Origin: Planctomycetota bacterium
GTDB lineage: Bacteria; Planctomycetota; Phycisphaerae; Sedimentisphaerales; Anaerobacaceae
Length of the DNA: 64,000 nucleotides
Assembly (NCBI GenBank): GCA_022566315.1
Contig: JADFJC010000005.1
Coordinates: forward strand, 18,361-82,360
Direction: 5' to 3'
The notes below the pieces were generated by a model. That model saw nothing but the letters and a program-made list of their open reading frames with translations, did not search any database and was not told the origin of the DNA. This document shows, one piece after another, positions 21,320 to 30,796 of the stretch. A program made the position numbers and the translations under genes. Every line of letters begins with the position of its first letter. Positions within the stretch are counted from its first letter, which is position 1.

Positions 21320-22708
21320 TCAATTAATTTGAAGTGCTTTTGCTGTGGGTTTTTGGTAAGTTGTGGTCTTAAAAACAGATTCCAGTTCCAGGCCCTGCTT
21401 GTGAGCCAATTCACGCAAGCCTTCTTCCGCAGTCCCGACAAGCTCTTCATCACTTATCTTCGTCAGGTTAATCTGTAAATCCTGCCTGTCTCCGATCTTT
21501 TCAAGATAAGCAACCTCATCTTCTATATACTTGTTTGCTCTCGCCCATTCGTATATAGGTGTGCCGGGAAGCGGGAGTAAAAAGCCAACACTGGGATAAA
21601 TATTACATTCCTCACAAACCTTTAAAGTCATTTTTATAGTCTCAGGTGTCTCCTGGGGATATCCGAAGATAACACTGGTAAGCGGTACGACACCGCCTGC
21701 CCACAATGCTTTGGCCTGTACTATGAACTGTTCAACACTCATTCGTTTATTTATTGCTCGGAGAATCTCAGGACTGGCGTTCTCCAGAGAAAATGAAATA
21801 CTTTCACATCCAATATCTCGCAACTCTCGAATCAATCCAATGTGCTCTTTCCTGAAGATTCCTCCGCGAGAAATAGCCCGCCACCCTATCTTGAAGTCTA
21901 ATGCTCCAATTCTTGCCGCTAAAGATTTAACCACTTTTATATTCGGCAAGGTTAATTCATCCCAAAAGCAAATAAAATCACAGTTATATCTGTAGTGTAA
22001 TCTCTCTATTTCTTTTATAATCAAGTTTTCGCTATACCTTCTATATTTTTCCCCCTTGAAGACGTGATAGCAAAAAGTACAGCTATATGGGCACCCCCTG
22101 GCAGAATTGAGAGGAAAAGACAAAACGTTATCTCGTGAAAAACAGTTCGCATTCACCTTGCCATATTCATTATATTTGTCTAAATCAAAAATGTCCCAGT
22201 TAGGAAAATCGAACGCATTGATATCGGTAACGACGGCTCGCTTATCTGTAAAAATAATTTCATCTCCCGATTTAAACGCGATACCTTTTACATCAGCCAG
22301 CCTTCCTTTTCGCTCCAACACACCCAAGAGCTTAACCATTGTAATATCTGCCTCTCCCAATACTGCAATGTCAACCTTCGTGTTATGGAGCAAGCTTTCA
22401 GGAATAGATGTGGCAACCGAATTGCCCGCGATTACCGTACACCTTGGATTTACGTTCTTTGCAATATCCGCAATCTGCTTTACAAATCTATACCCTGTTA
22501 CAATACATCCTAAAGCACAAATATCAAATTTGCTATGACCCAATATCTCCTCAAGGTCTTTCATGGACATATCGTTTATATCCATGTCAATCAATTCAAA
22601 CCCAAAGCCAGCCTTTCCTACCGCTGTCATCACATATGCGACTCCAACAGGTAACAGTCGGCGTTTCGCATTTGGACGTAACGAAGGATTGATAAAGATA
22701 ATTTTCAC
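21320..22708 (-). CDS. B12-binding-domain radical SAM protein
   Basis: 'FINPSLRPNAKRRLLPVGVAYVMTAV' B12-like N-term; 'SARGCPYSCTFCYHVFKG' CxxxCxxC. Confidence 0.9.
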   Translation of the reverse strand: MKIIFINPSLRPNAKRRLLPVGVAYVMTAVGKAGFGFELIDMDINDMSMKDLEEILGHSKFDICALGCIVTGYRFVKQIADIAKNVNPRCTVIAGNSVATSIPESLLHNTKVDIAVLGEADITMVKLLGVLERKGRLADVKGIAFKSGDEIIFTDKRAVVTDINAFDFPNWDIFDLDKYNEYGKVNANCFSRDNVLSFPLNSARGCPYSCTFCYHVFKGEKYRRYSENLIIKEIERLHYRYNCDFICFWDELTLPNIKVVKSLAARIGALDFKIGWRAISRGGIFRKEHIGLIRELRDIGCESISFSLENASPEILRAINKRMSVEQFIVQAKALWAGGVVPLTSVIFGYPQETPETIKMTLKVCEECNIYPSVGFLLPLPGTPIYEWARANKYIEDEVAYLEKIGDRQDLQINLTKISDEELVGTAEEGLRELAHKQGLELESVFKTTTYQKPTAKALQIN

Positions 22709-22845
22709 TTTACAGTCAACCTCATGACTTTATTATTTCCAGCAATGTATCCCGGCAGCAAATAAATCGTGTCTTGTTTTTATCTAACGTTATTGGCAGG
22801 GTCCAAAGTCAAAACGTTCCAAAGGGTTTCCTTTGACTGCCGGTT

Positions 22846-23553
22846 TCATAATAAACCTTTCTTTCGGCAAGCTTCATACATCAGTTCTGCAAATTCCCAA
22901 TCCTCAGGCGTATCAATATCCTGAACAAGATAACGAGGGAGAATGACAGGCTTAGCATCTTTAGCATACAACTGCTTATTTCGAAGGAATTTTGCAGAAT
23001 CAAACCAGTAAAACTGACCGGCGTCATGATATGCTCTCGGAAGATCCTGTGACCTGGTCAATTCATGTTCCGGCCAAAACATTTCCACAAAACCTTCGTC
23101 ATTAATTTTCAATCCCCTAAAAATCGTAAATTCAAATTCGGTAATACTAAAAACGCTTGAGATGTTTTTTTCGGTCAATAATTTATAGCCTTTTAACAAA
23201 TCTTCAGAACGAACAAAAGGAGCTGTCGGATAAATACAACATGAATACTTTACTGTTTCCCCTGTCGATTCAAACCATCTTATAGCATGTTCAAGTACTG
23301 GTGCAGTTGGTGTATGGTCATCAGAAAGCTCAGAGGGACGAATAAAAGGAACTTCCGCGCCGGCGGATTTTGCAACTTCGGCTATTCGCTTGCAATCAGT
23401 AGATACAATTATGCGATCAAAAACCTTACACTCCTGTGCAGCTTTAATTGAATAGGCAATGATTGGTTTGCCGGAAAATTTCCTGATGTTCTTGCCTGGA
23501 ATTCGTTTGCTTCCGCCACGAGCTGGTATAATTGCCACATTCAACTCAAACAT
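22846..23553 (-). CDS. pseF: CMP-pseudaminic acid-type cytidylyltransferase
   Basis: 'VAIIPARGGSKRIPGKNIRKFSGKPIIAYSIKAAQ'; next to PseI. Confidence 0.9.
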   Translation of the reverse strand: MFELNVAIIPARGGSKRIPGKNIRKFSGKPIIAYSIKAAQECKVFDRIIVSTDCKRIAEVAKSAGAEVPFIRPSELSDDHTPTAPVLEHAIRWFESTGETVKYSCCIYPTAPFVRSEDLLKGYKLLTEKNISSVFSITEFEFTIFRGLKINDEGFVEMFWPEHELTRSQDLPRAYHDAGQFYWFDSAKFLRNKQLYAKDAKPVILPRYLVQDIDTPEDWEFAELMYEACRKKGLL

Positions 23554-24631
23554 TCTCCGTCAAAAACTGGCTGTTACGTTCATAGCAATGCCAAACCAGC
23601 TCCCAGCTAAACGGTGTCCCTTTGTCGATATCACAACTGGCCGTTTTACCGATTACTTCATCAATAAACTTTGGCGCCAGCCCATAGCCCGGCCGAATAG
23701 ACCTGACATTATCCTCTGAAAACTTTTGCCCGGCCTTGATGTCCTCAACCACAAACAAAGACCGCCTGAAAACCATGTTTCTTTCTTCCTCGGCCGTGAT
23801 TCCATAGTGAACGCTGCCAATAGCTTTTTCAGCCACCCTGATATTTTCCACCAGACTTTTCAATTCCGCTGGCTCTATCGAAAAAAAGCTGTCCGGCGTG
23901 TTGTCTTGTCGTGATAAAGTGAAGTGCTTTTCAATCACATCGGCTCCCAGAGCCACCGCGCAAACCGACGCTCCAATTCCCAGACTATGGTCAGAAAGAC
24001 CCACAGGACAATTGAATTGCTCCTTCATGTCCTGAATCGTTCGCAAATTCATCTCTTCGGTCTTTGCCGGATAGCTTGAGACGCATTTTAATAAGATAAT
24101 ATCCTCCGCGCCTGACCGGTGTGCTGTGTCAACAGCATCCTGAATCTCACTGATATCACCCATCCCCGTAGATATTATCAAGCCCTTCCCGGTCTTTGCG
24201 GCATAGGCTATCAGAGGCAAATCAACCAGCTCAAACGAAGATATCTTATGAGCACAAATATCAAGCCCTTCGAGCATGTCAACGGCGGTCTTATCAAACG
24301 CTGTGCAAAGAAATATTATCCCCAAATCATCAGCTATCCTTTTCAGTTCACCAAACCATTCCCACGGCGTATAAGCCTTTTTATAAAGTTCGTACAATCT
24401 CTGACCACCCCACTGGGGATGCTCAACCTGAAAATATTTCCTGTTACAATCAATAGTCATAATATCCGGCGTATACGCCTGAAACTTAACAGCATCAGCG
24501 CCGCATTCCTTGGCCGCCTTTATCAAGGCAATTGCTTTTTCAAGACACTGACCGTGGTTCGCCGAAATCTCAGCGATTATGAATACAGAGCCATTTTCTA
24601 CAACCACTTTATCGCCGAATGCTACCTGCAT
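23546..24631 (-). CDS. pseI: Nonulosonate (pseudaminic acid-type) synthase, NeuB/SAF family
   Basis: 'FIIAEISANHGQCLEKAIALIKAAKECGADAVKFQAYTPDIMTID'; C-terminal SAF domain. Confidence 0.92.
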   Translation of the reverse strand: MQVAFGDKVVVENGSVFIIAEISANHGQCLEKAIALIKAAKECGADAVKFQAYTPDIMTIDCNRKYFQVEHPQWGGQRLYELYKKAYTPWEWFGELKRIADDLGIIFLCTAFDKTAVDMLEGLDICAHKISSFELVDLPLIAYAAKTGKGLIISTGMGDISEIQDAVDTAHRSGAEDIILLKCVSSYPAKTEEMNLRTIQDMKEQFNCPVGLSDHSLGIGASVCAVALGADVIEKHFTLSRQDNTPDSFFSIEPAELKSLVENIRVAEKAIGSVHYGITAEEERNMVFRRSLFVVEDIKAGQKFSEDNVRSIRPGYGLAPKFIDEVIGKTASCDIDKGTPFSWELVWHCYERNSQFLTENV

Positions 24632-25296
24632 TTTTCCTCTTTAGATATCTTCAGAATATGCTTGAAACCTTTATGATAGAAAAAGGCTGGAAATTCTTCA
24701 TTACTCACTATTCTTAAAAGATTAAATTGTTCACTTATGCTTTTATTCACATCCAGTTCACTGTCTTTCGCCCTTCTCCTGGCGTAAAACGTTTCTTTTC
24801 CCGTTTGTCTGACAGGCCTCAAATTCTTGTAGTTGTCCAAAAACTCCAGGCACAACTCGACAGACTTCTGCGCCTGCAAGTCCCTGATTTCGTCATGGAG
24901 TTCGTGGCCCTGCAAAACTATATAATCACTTATGTATATGTCACCGGCATCAACGTCTTCTGCCGCTTCAAACAAAACAATTGGAATCCTGTTTTCACCT
25001 TCCAATATCTGCCAAAACAACGGAGCCCATCCCTTACCCTGAGGCAACTGGCTTTCATGGACAACCAAGTTATGTTTATGCTTTTTTAAAAATTGCTTTT
25101 TTATTAGGTTGAAATAGCTGAGTATGAAGATCACCTGAAATGCTTCTTCGATATCTTGATGGTCATGAAACAGTTCTGACTGATAACCTTCTTCTCTAAG
25201 GATTTCGACTAATTTTTGAGCATAGGAGACAAACCAGCTTTCTTCAGATGTTAAAACAGCTACATTTTGAAATCTCATCTTATCCATCGTACGCAT
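24622..25296 (-). CDS. Formyltransferase-like protein
   Basis: 'HNLVVHESQLPQGKGWAPLFWQILEGENRIPIVLFEAAEDVDAGDIY' resembles formyltransferase core (HxSxLP, DxGDI). Confidence 0.75.
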   Translation of the reverse strand: MRTMDKMRFQNVAVLTSEESWFVSYAQKLVEILREEGYQSELFHDHQDIEEAFQVIFILSYFNLIKKQFLKKHKHNLVVHESQLPQGKGWAPLFWQILEGENRIPIVLFEAAEDVDAGDIYISDYIVLQGHELHDEIRDLQAQKSVELCLEFLDNYKNLRPVRQTGKETFYARRRAKDSELDVNKSISEQFNLLRIVSNEEFPAFFYHKGFKHILKISKEEKCR

Positions 25297-25955
25297 TCAA
25301 ACGCTTCGGCATATTTTAATCCCGCTTTCATGCCCCACACTTTAGCATTCGATTTCGCTCCCTCCAGCGACCGTGGGTGCGGAAACTCTCTAAGCTCTGA
25401 CTTGTATTGGCTCATAGCTTTCATTTTTGCCTCTATCACTCCGCTTATGTCAAAAAATACATTTGGTGAAAAACTCAGTGGATAATTCCATTCCGTCGAC
25501 GACAAAACTTCAAATGAATATATCTGTCTGACTGTTTCCTCCGACAAAGGCCTCGTTGCCGTCAACACCGCTTTGTATGTGATTTGATGGTCGATATTCA
25601 AATCACCGGCATAATGGGTAAACACAATGTCAGGCTTGATATCCTCTTTTGCCTGCTCTATTACCTTTACCAAATCAAGCAAAGCAACCGTATCAAACCT
25701 GTTGTCCGCGAAATTGTGGAAGAAAACCTCTTTTACGCCTATAATCTCGTTGGCTGCATGTGCCCGCTTTTTCAGTTTTTCAATTTCGCTCTTCACATTC
25801 TGGCTGTCAGCTTGGCCATATCTGGCGCCTATTCCTGTCCCCAGAATCAAAGTATATACTTCACAACCGTCATTTGTCAGCCGTGCTACCGTTCCGCCAC
25901 AACCAAGGACCTCATCGTCAGGATGGGCCGCAACCACTAAAACCTTATCCTTCAT
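25275..25955 (-). CDS. PIG-L/LmbE-family N-deacetylase
   Basis: 'VLVVAAHPDDEVLGCGGTVARL' zinc-binding AHPDDE motif. Confidence 0.93.
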   Translation of the reverse strand: MKDKVLVVAAHPDDEVLGCGGTVARLTNDGCEVYTLILGTGIGARYGQADSQNVKSEIEKLKKRAHAANEIIGVKEVFFHNFADNRFDTVALLDLVKVIEQAKEDIKPDIVFTHYAGDLNIDHQITYKAVLTATRPLSEETVRQIYSFEVLSSTEWNYPLSFSPNVFFDISGVIEAKMKAMSQYKSELREFPHPRSLEGAKSNAKVWGMKAGLKYAEAFECVRWIR

Positions 25956-26649
25956 CTTTTATCTTTATCTTAGCCTGCGCTAAAATATACTCACCCTCCT
26001 GCCTCGCATTACAAAATTCAATACTAAGTGTTCCTGTATCCACAAAAGCGGGAGGATAGCCCTCCGCATCAAGCATTCGTATATAATCATAAATCTTTGT
26101 GCTGCTTGCCAAATCCGCTATATTACTCTGCTCGCTTTTACGCCTCGTAAATGTTACCACCGTTCCCTCCTGTTCAATCGGCACCGGCTTATCGCGTATG
26201 ATGGCAGCTATCATATTCTCAAAAACAATCTCTGCGGCACGTGTGAATATTTCAGACGCCTTGCCGGCCAAATCCAAATCGCGTTTCATATATACAGGAC
26301 CGGCATCGACCTGGCTGACAACCCTCAAGGCCGATATCTTCGTCTTGTATATTCCTCGCTCTATTAAATTCTGCAGCGGACTCCCACCTCTGCCAAAGGG
26401 CAAATCAGTCATGTGAAAAACCACACATTCAAAATTATCGTAAATTTCCTGAGGAATAATCCAGGACCAATGCGGAAAAAATATGTATTCAGGGTCGAAT
26501 GCCTTGACCCTGTCAAAGCTAAGAGATTTTTTATCGGTTATTAATTCGATTTCAAACCCAGGATTGGCGGCAATAAACTTCTGCGTTGTCTCTATATTCC
26601 ACGATTTGATAGTAGCAATAATGTATTTGTTCGACTTTTTCATAATCAC
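25945..26649 (-). CDS. Second formyltransferase-like protein
   Basis: 'YIFFPHWSWIIPQEIYDNFECVVFHMTDLPFGRGGSPLQNLIERGIYKTKISALRVVSQVDAGPVY'. Confidence 0.75.
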   Translation of the reverse strand: MIMKKSNKYIIATIKSWNIETTQKFIAANPGFEIELITDKKSLSFDRVKAFDPEYIFFPHWSWIIPQEIYDNFECVVFHMTDLPFGRGGSPLQNLIERGIYKTKISALRVVSQVDAGPVYMKRDLDLAGKASEIFTRAAEIVFENMIAAIIRDKPVPIEQEGTVVTFTRRKSEQSNIADLASSTKIYDYIRMLDAEGYPPAFVDTGTLSIEFCNARQEGEYILAQAKIKIKDEG

Positions 26650-26663
26650 TTAAAGGTCTTCAA

Positions 26664-27332
26664 TCATTCGGTGCCGCGTTTTCTCATCAGAAACATCGTA
26701 TCTACGTTGTCATCTTCCAGATATTTCACCCGCTTTTCCTTGACAAGCTTCAGGCCATCAAACGAATCAAGATACAAACGCCCAAAGTCGGTCTTCCAAA
26801 GCAGCTCATCGTGCCCTCTGTACTTTACCTCGGTATATGTATCGGCATAATACTCAAATCCCCAGATATACTCATTAGTGCATCTGTGGATTTCCATGAG
26901 CACCTTTTGTATATCCGAAGGAACAATATGAATAAGTGTCCCGGAAGTAAACACAAGGTCAAAAAAACCGTCCTTAAAGGGAATATCAAACGCGCTGCCC
27001 TGAATAATATTAATGTCACAGGTATTGGCTTTGCTTCGCTGGACGGCATAGTTGTTTATCTCAATGCCGTACAGGTTTTCAAAGCCCATTTTTTGCAGCA
27101 ACAGCAATTGGTTTCCGATATTCGAGCCGACTTCGAGAATTCTAATCGACCGTTCAAAATCTCCTAAAAACGTCTCATTCAGTTCAGTTCTCATCACGCC
27201 ATAATGCCCTTGATACCTTTTGTCCATATCCTCCAGCGTAAGAGCATTTCGGTCGGTGTACTCTTTGCCGAACTTACCTTGCCAGTGCCGGAGCTGGGAT
27301 GTCATAGCTTTGAGCACTTTCTTCTCCTTCAA
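26664..27332 (-). CDS. SAM-dependent methyltransferase, pseudaminic-acid-cluster-associated type
   Basis: 'RILEVGSNIGNQLLLLQKMGFENLYGIEINNYAV', between PseC and formyltransferase. Confidence 0.8.
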   Translation of the reverse strand: MKEKKVLKAMTSQLRHWQGKFGKEYTDRNALTLEDMDKRYQGHYGVMRTELNETFLGDFERSIRILEVGSNIGNQLLLLQKMGFENLYGIEINNYAVQRSKANTCDINIIQGSAFDIPFKDGFFDLVFTSGTLIHIVPSDIQKVLMEIHRCTNEYIWGFEYYADTYTEVKYRGHDELLWKTDFGRLYLDSFDGLKLVKEKRVKYLEDDNVDTMFLMRKRGTE

Positions 27333-27372
27333 TTAAGTCTTTATCAGTCTTTTCATTTTCCTTTCACAAAAT

Positions 27373-28554
27373 TCAGGTTAAACAGTGCTCAACTATCGAT
27401 TCGACAATTTCCGCACCAACATATTCCATTTCTGTGTTTTCTAATGCCGGATAAATCGGAATCGATACCTCTCGTTTATAAAATTCTTCCGAGACTGGAA
27501 AATCCCCTTCCTTGAAACCAAAACGCCTGCGGTAATAAGGCTGCAAATGCACAGGAATATAATGCACCTGACAAAATATTTTCCTCTCCCCCAGGTGCTG
27601 AAAGAAAACATCTTTTGCCACCGAAATATCATCAAACTTTATCTGTAACGGATAAAGATGATATACATGCTCAGTCTCAGGAGTCGTTTGCGGTATAATA
27701 AATCTCTCATCTTCACCGAAAATACCATCGTAGTACGCCGCTATCTGCCGTCTCCTTTTAATGAATCTATCAAGCTTCTTCAACTGGCTCAATCCAAGAG
27801 CACACTGGATATCAGTTATTCGATAGTTAAATCCAAGTTCGTGCATTTCGTAGTACCACGGCCCGTCATTCCTGTCCAAAAGTGATTTATCCTTGGTGAT
27901 ACCGTGCATACGAAGCATTTTTATTTTTTCATCCAGTTCCCTGCTATCGGTAAGGACCGCTCCCCCTTCGCCGGTCGTGATATGCTTGACAGGGTGAAAA
28001 CTGAACACCGTTGCATCAGCATATTTCGACGAGCCAATCGGCACAGTTTTGTACTTGGCACCAATTGCATGGCAGCCATCGTCCACTAATTGAAATTCAT
28101 ACTTATTCGCAAGCCGGCGAAGCGATTCCCACTGACAGGGCTGACCGGCATAATCGACCGCGACAACCGCCTTTACTCTGTTTCCACAAGCATCATATTG
28201 CTTCAGCTTCGTTTCCAGTTTTTCGACGTCAATCGTATAAGAGCACGCATCAATATCCACAAAATCCGCTTTCGCTCCCGCATACAGAATACAATTGGCA
28301 CTGGCGAGAAAGGTTATCGGTGTCGTCAATACCACATCGCCGGCCTTCCAGCCGAGAGCCAAACCAGCCAAATGCAGCGACGCGGTCCCACTGCTGAGAA
28401 CCGTGGCGCATTCGGATTCAAATTTTTGACATAATGCTCTCTCGAAATCGCATACATTCGGTCCCTGAGTGAGCCAATCCGAACTTAAAACATCAACTAC
28501 AGACCGGATGTCGCTGTCGTCCACAAACTGCTTCCCGTAAGGAATAGGACGCAT
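27373..28554 (-). CDS. pseC: UDP-4-amino-4,6-dideoxy-AltNAc-type aminotransferase
   Basis: 'IPYGKQFVDDSDIRSVVDVLSSDWLTQGPNVCDFERAL' and 'FSFHPVKHITTGEGGAVLT'. Confidence 0.93.
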   Translation of the reverse strand: MRPIPYGKQFVDDSDIRSVVDVLSSDWLTQGPNVCDFERALCQKFESECATVLSSGTASLHLAGLALGWKAGDVVLTTPITFLASANCILYAGAKADFVDIDACSYTIDVEKLETKLKQYDACGNRVKAVVAVDYAGQPCQWESLRRLANKYEFQLVDDGCHAIGAKYKTVPIGSSKYADATVFSFHPVKHITTGEGGAVLTDSRELDEKIKMLRMHGITKDKSLLDRNDGPWYYEMHELGFNYRITDIQCALGLSQLKKLDRFIKRRRQIAAYYDGIFGEDERFIIPQTTPETEHVYHLYPLQIKFDDISVAKDVFFQHLGERKIFCQVHYIPVHLQPYYRRRFGFKEGDFPVSEEFYKREVSIPIYPALENTEMEYVGAEIVESIVEHCLT

Positions 28555-29536
28555 CGTCTTTCTCCTTATCTTCTACCATCTTCGCCAGGTCCTCCACTTC
28601 CAGCCAATGCTTATTATTATCACTTCTGTAACCGGCAAAACCTGTATTGAGCGGCTTACCGTCTCGCCGCTCAAAGTCACGCTCTACCACATGCGGATAA
28701 ATAACAAACTTGTCCTCAAACTCATAAGTGTGGATGCCGTCATCAGGAGAAACTAAGGTCTCATGAAGTTTTTCGCCAGGCCTTATACCAGTTACTATCT
28801 GTTCACATTCCGGGGCTACAGCTCTGGCCAAGTCCACTATTCTCATACTTGGTATCTTGGGAACGAATATCTCACCGCCGGCCATTTCCAAAAGTGACCT
28901 TAATACAAAACTAACGGCCTCCTCCAGAGTCATCCAAAAACGTGTCATTCGTTCGTCCGTTATGGGAATTTGTCCCTTTTGTCGACATTCCTTGAAAAAC
29001 GGCACAACACTCCCTCTGGAGCCAAAGACGTTGCCATACCTGACAACACTAAACTTTTTACCCTTAGGTGAATAATTATTTCCTGCAATAAAGAGTTTCT
29101 CGGCACATAGTTTTGTAGCGCCGTATAAATTCACAGGGTTTGCGGCTTTATCAGTGCTTAAAGCGATTACTTTTTTCACTCCATTATCAATGGCAGCATC
29201 AATAATATTCGCAGCTCCAAATACATTGGTTTTTACCACTTCAAACGGATTATATTCGGCGGAAGGAACTATCTTAAGCGCAGCTGCATGAATGACATAA
29301 TCAACACCGCTGAAAGCACGGTGCAATCTATTAGAATCACGCACATTGCCGATAAAATACCTCATACAGGGATCATTAAAGCACTTTTGCATTTCATACT
29401 GTTTCATCTCGTCTCGGCTGAAAATTATAAGCTTCCTGGGGCTAAATTTACTTAATACTATTTCGATGAACTTCTTACCGAACGACCCTGTCCCGCCAGT
29501 AACAAGTACAACCTTGTTGTTCAGTGAGTTTTCCAT
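28493..29536 (-). CDS. pseB: UDP-GlcNAc 4,6-dehydratase (inverting)
   Basis: 'KVVLVTGGTGSFGKKFIEIVL', 'ALSTDKAANPVNLYGATKLCAEKLF'. Confidence 0.95.
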   Translation of the reverse strand: MENSLNNKVVLVTGGTGSFGKKFIEIVLSKFSPRKLIIFSRDEMKQYEMQKCFNDPCMRYFIGNVRDSNRLHRAFSGVDYVIHAAALKIVPSAEYNPFEVVKTNVFGAANIIDAAIDNGVKKVIALSTDKAANPVNLYGATKLCAEKLFIAGNNYSPKGKKFSVVRYGNVFGSRGSVVPFFKECRQKGQIPITDERMTRFWMTLEEAVSFVLRSLLEMAGGEIFVPKIPSMRIVDLARAVAPECEQIVTGIRPGEKLHETLVSPDDGIHTYEFEDKFVIYPHVVERDFERRDGKPLNTGFAGYRSDNNKHWLEVEDLAKMVEDKEKDDASYSLREAVCGRQRHPVCS

Positions 29537-29539
29537 ATT

Positions 29540-29667
29540 AATTTCCCTTTGCTTACCAGAAAATACGAGGTCACCTTCTCTGGCTCTCTCGTTTCAACAC
29601 GGTCATTATAAAAATCCACCTCAAGAGCGCCCTTGCAGACGAACAAAACTCCAGGATGACCGCCAGC
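29540..29667 (-). pseudogene. Possible cupin gene remnant
   Basis: Stop-bounded reverse-strand reading AGGHPGVLFVCKGALEVDFYNDRVETREPEKVTSYF resembles the 15575-16042 cupin stretch TLLVKSGRIRVDLYSDEKKYIRSEEL. Confidence 0.3.
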
Positions 29668-29819
29668 TTACGTTACATTGGCTTGTAAACATGACGTACA
29701 AGCTCATATATAGGCAGACTCCGTCCCCGTGGGTGTACAAAGATGAAACTGACACCTACGAGGCGCTCTTTACAACAAAGTTATCATGCTTTGATTTTGC
29801 CTAAACTTGTTTTTTATAA

Positions 29820-30152
29820 CTAAATATTGTCACGATAAGTTGCGATGGTTTTTTTGCCCTTACGGACCCGGCTTAGCTCTTCGGCAGTCTCGGCTTGCTG
29901 AGCTGTAAGAGCAAGACATAGGTCCTGGTATAATTTTCGCAACTCCTCGCGCTGACTTTTAAATTCAGACGATTCAAGAACACCCGACCGGGCGATTTCC
30001 CCTACAAGAGAGCTGGCTTGCTTGCTTAAGACCTCGATTTCATTGATGTTGCCCTGCCGGGCGAGCTCTATTTGTTTTTCCAACAGGTTTTGTAGCTCGT
30101 CCAGCAGATGTATCTGTTCATCTGGAATAATCTCATCACTATCTGTGCTCAT
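29820..30152 (-). CDS. Small helical protein, possible flagellar chaperone (FliT/FlgN-like)
   Basis: 110 aa, predicted all-helical, overlaps next gene by 4 nt, within flagellar gene string. Confidence 0.45.
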   Translation of the reverse strand: MSTDSDEIIPDEQIHLLDELQNLLEKQIELARQGNINEIEVLSKQASSLVGEIARSGVLESSEFKSQREELRKLYQDLCLALTAQQAETAEELSRVRKGKKTIATYRDNI

Positions 30153-30796
30153 AGCATTCGAGCTCCTGTTTGGGTTCCTTGTTTTGCTTGAGCCAAACTA
30201 TGTTCGGCTTCTTCCAGGAGATTAGCTGCATCTTTGTGGTTCTCGTCCAGGCTTAACAGGTCCAGGAGAATTTTTTTAGACTCCTCGAACCTGCCATCTT
30301 TCATATATAGCGCTGCCAGAGGGAACATAACGGAGATATCGCCCGGGTGCATATTCAAATACATCTCCAGATAGTGGGTAACCTGTGCGAATGAACCCAT
30401 TTGGCAGGAGGCTTGAAACAGACCCAGAAGAGCTATCAGATTATCAGTGTCCAGCTCCAGGCTTTTGAGATACATCTCAAAGGCCCGCTTGTAATCGGCT
30501 CTTTCCTGTGCGATCATAGCGAAGCCCGCGTAGGCCTTGGCGCAATTAGCGTCCAGCCGACAGGCGACCCTGAACGCTATTTCAGCATCATCAAGAAGAT
30601 CCTTTTGCAGGGCCACTACTCCAAGCCCAACGTAAGGACCCGCTTCGTCAGGCGATAAGACGGCTGCTTTTTCGTAGTATTGTTGTGCCTGGGTGTAGTT
30701 GCCGACAGAGGTGTAACAGTCCCCCAGTTCCTGCAAAACTTCGTAATGCTGCGTCGAGTCGTGCTGTTCATCGACATTATTTTCTATTATGTCCAT
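30149..30796 (-). CDS. TPR-repeat protein
   Basis: 'ELGDCYTSVGNYTQAQQYYEKAAVLSPDEAGPYVGLGVVALQKDLLDDAEIAFRVACRLDANCAKAYAG'. Confidence 0.88.
   Translation of the reverse strand: MDIIENNVDEQHDSTQHYEVLQELGDCYTSVGNYTQAQQYYEKAAVLSPDEAGPYVGLGVVALQKDLLDDAEIAFRVACRLDANCAKAYAGFAMIAQERADYKRAFEMYLKSLELDTDNLIALLGLFQASCQMGSFAQVTHYLEMYLNMHPGDISVMFPLAALYMKDGRFEESKKILLDLLSLDENHKDAANLLEEAEHSLAQAKQGTQTGARML

Noticed and set aside
6540-29536. Prophage or transposon island
   Set aside because: No integrase, transposase, terminal repeats or tRNA edge seen; island is flanked by flgL-side genes and fliD in an ordinary flagellar order.
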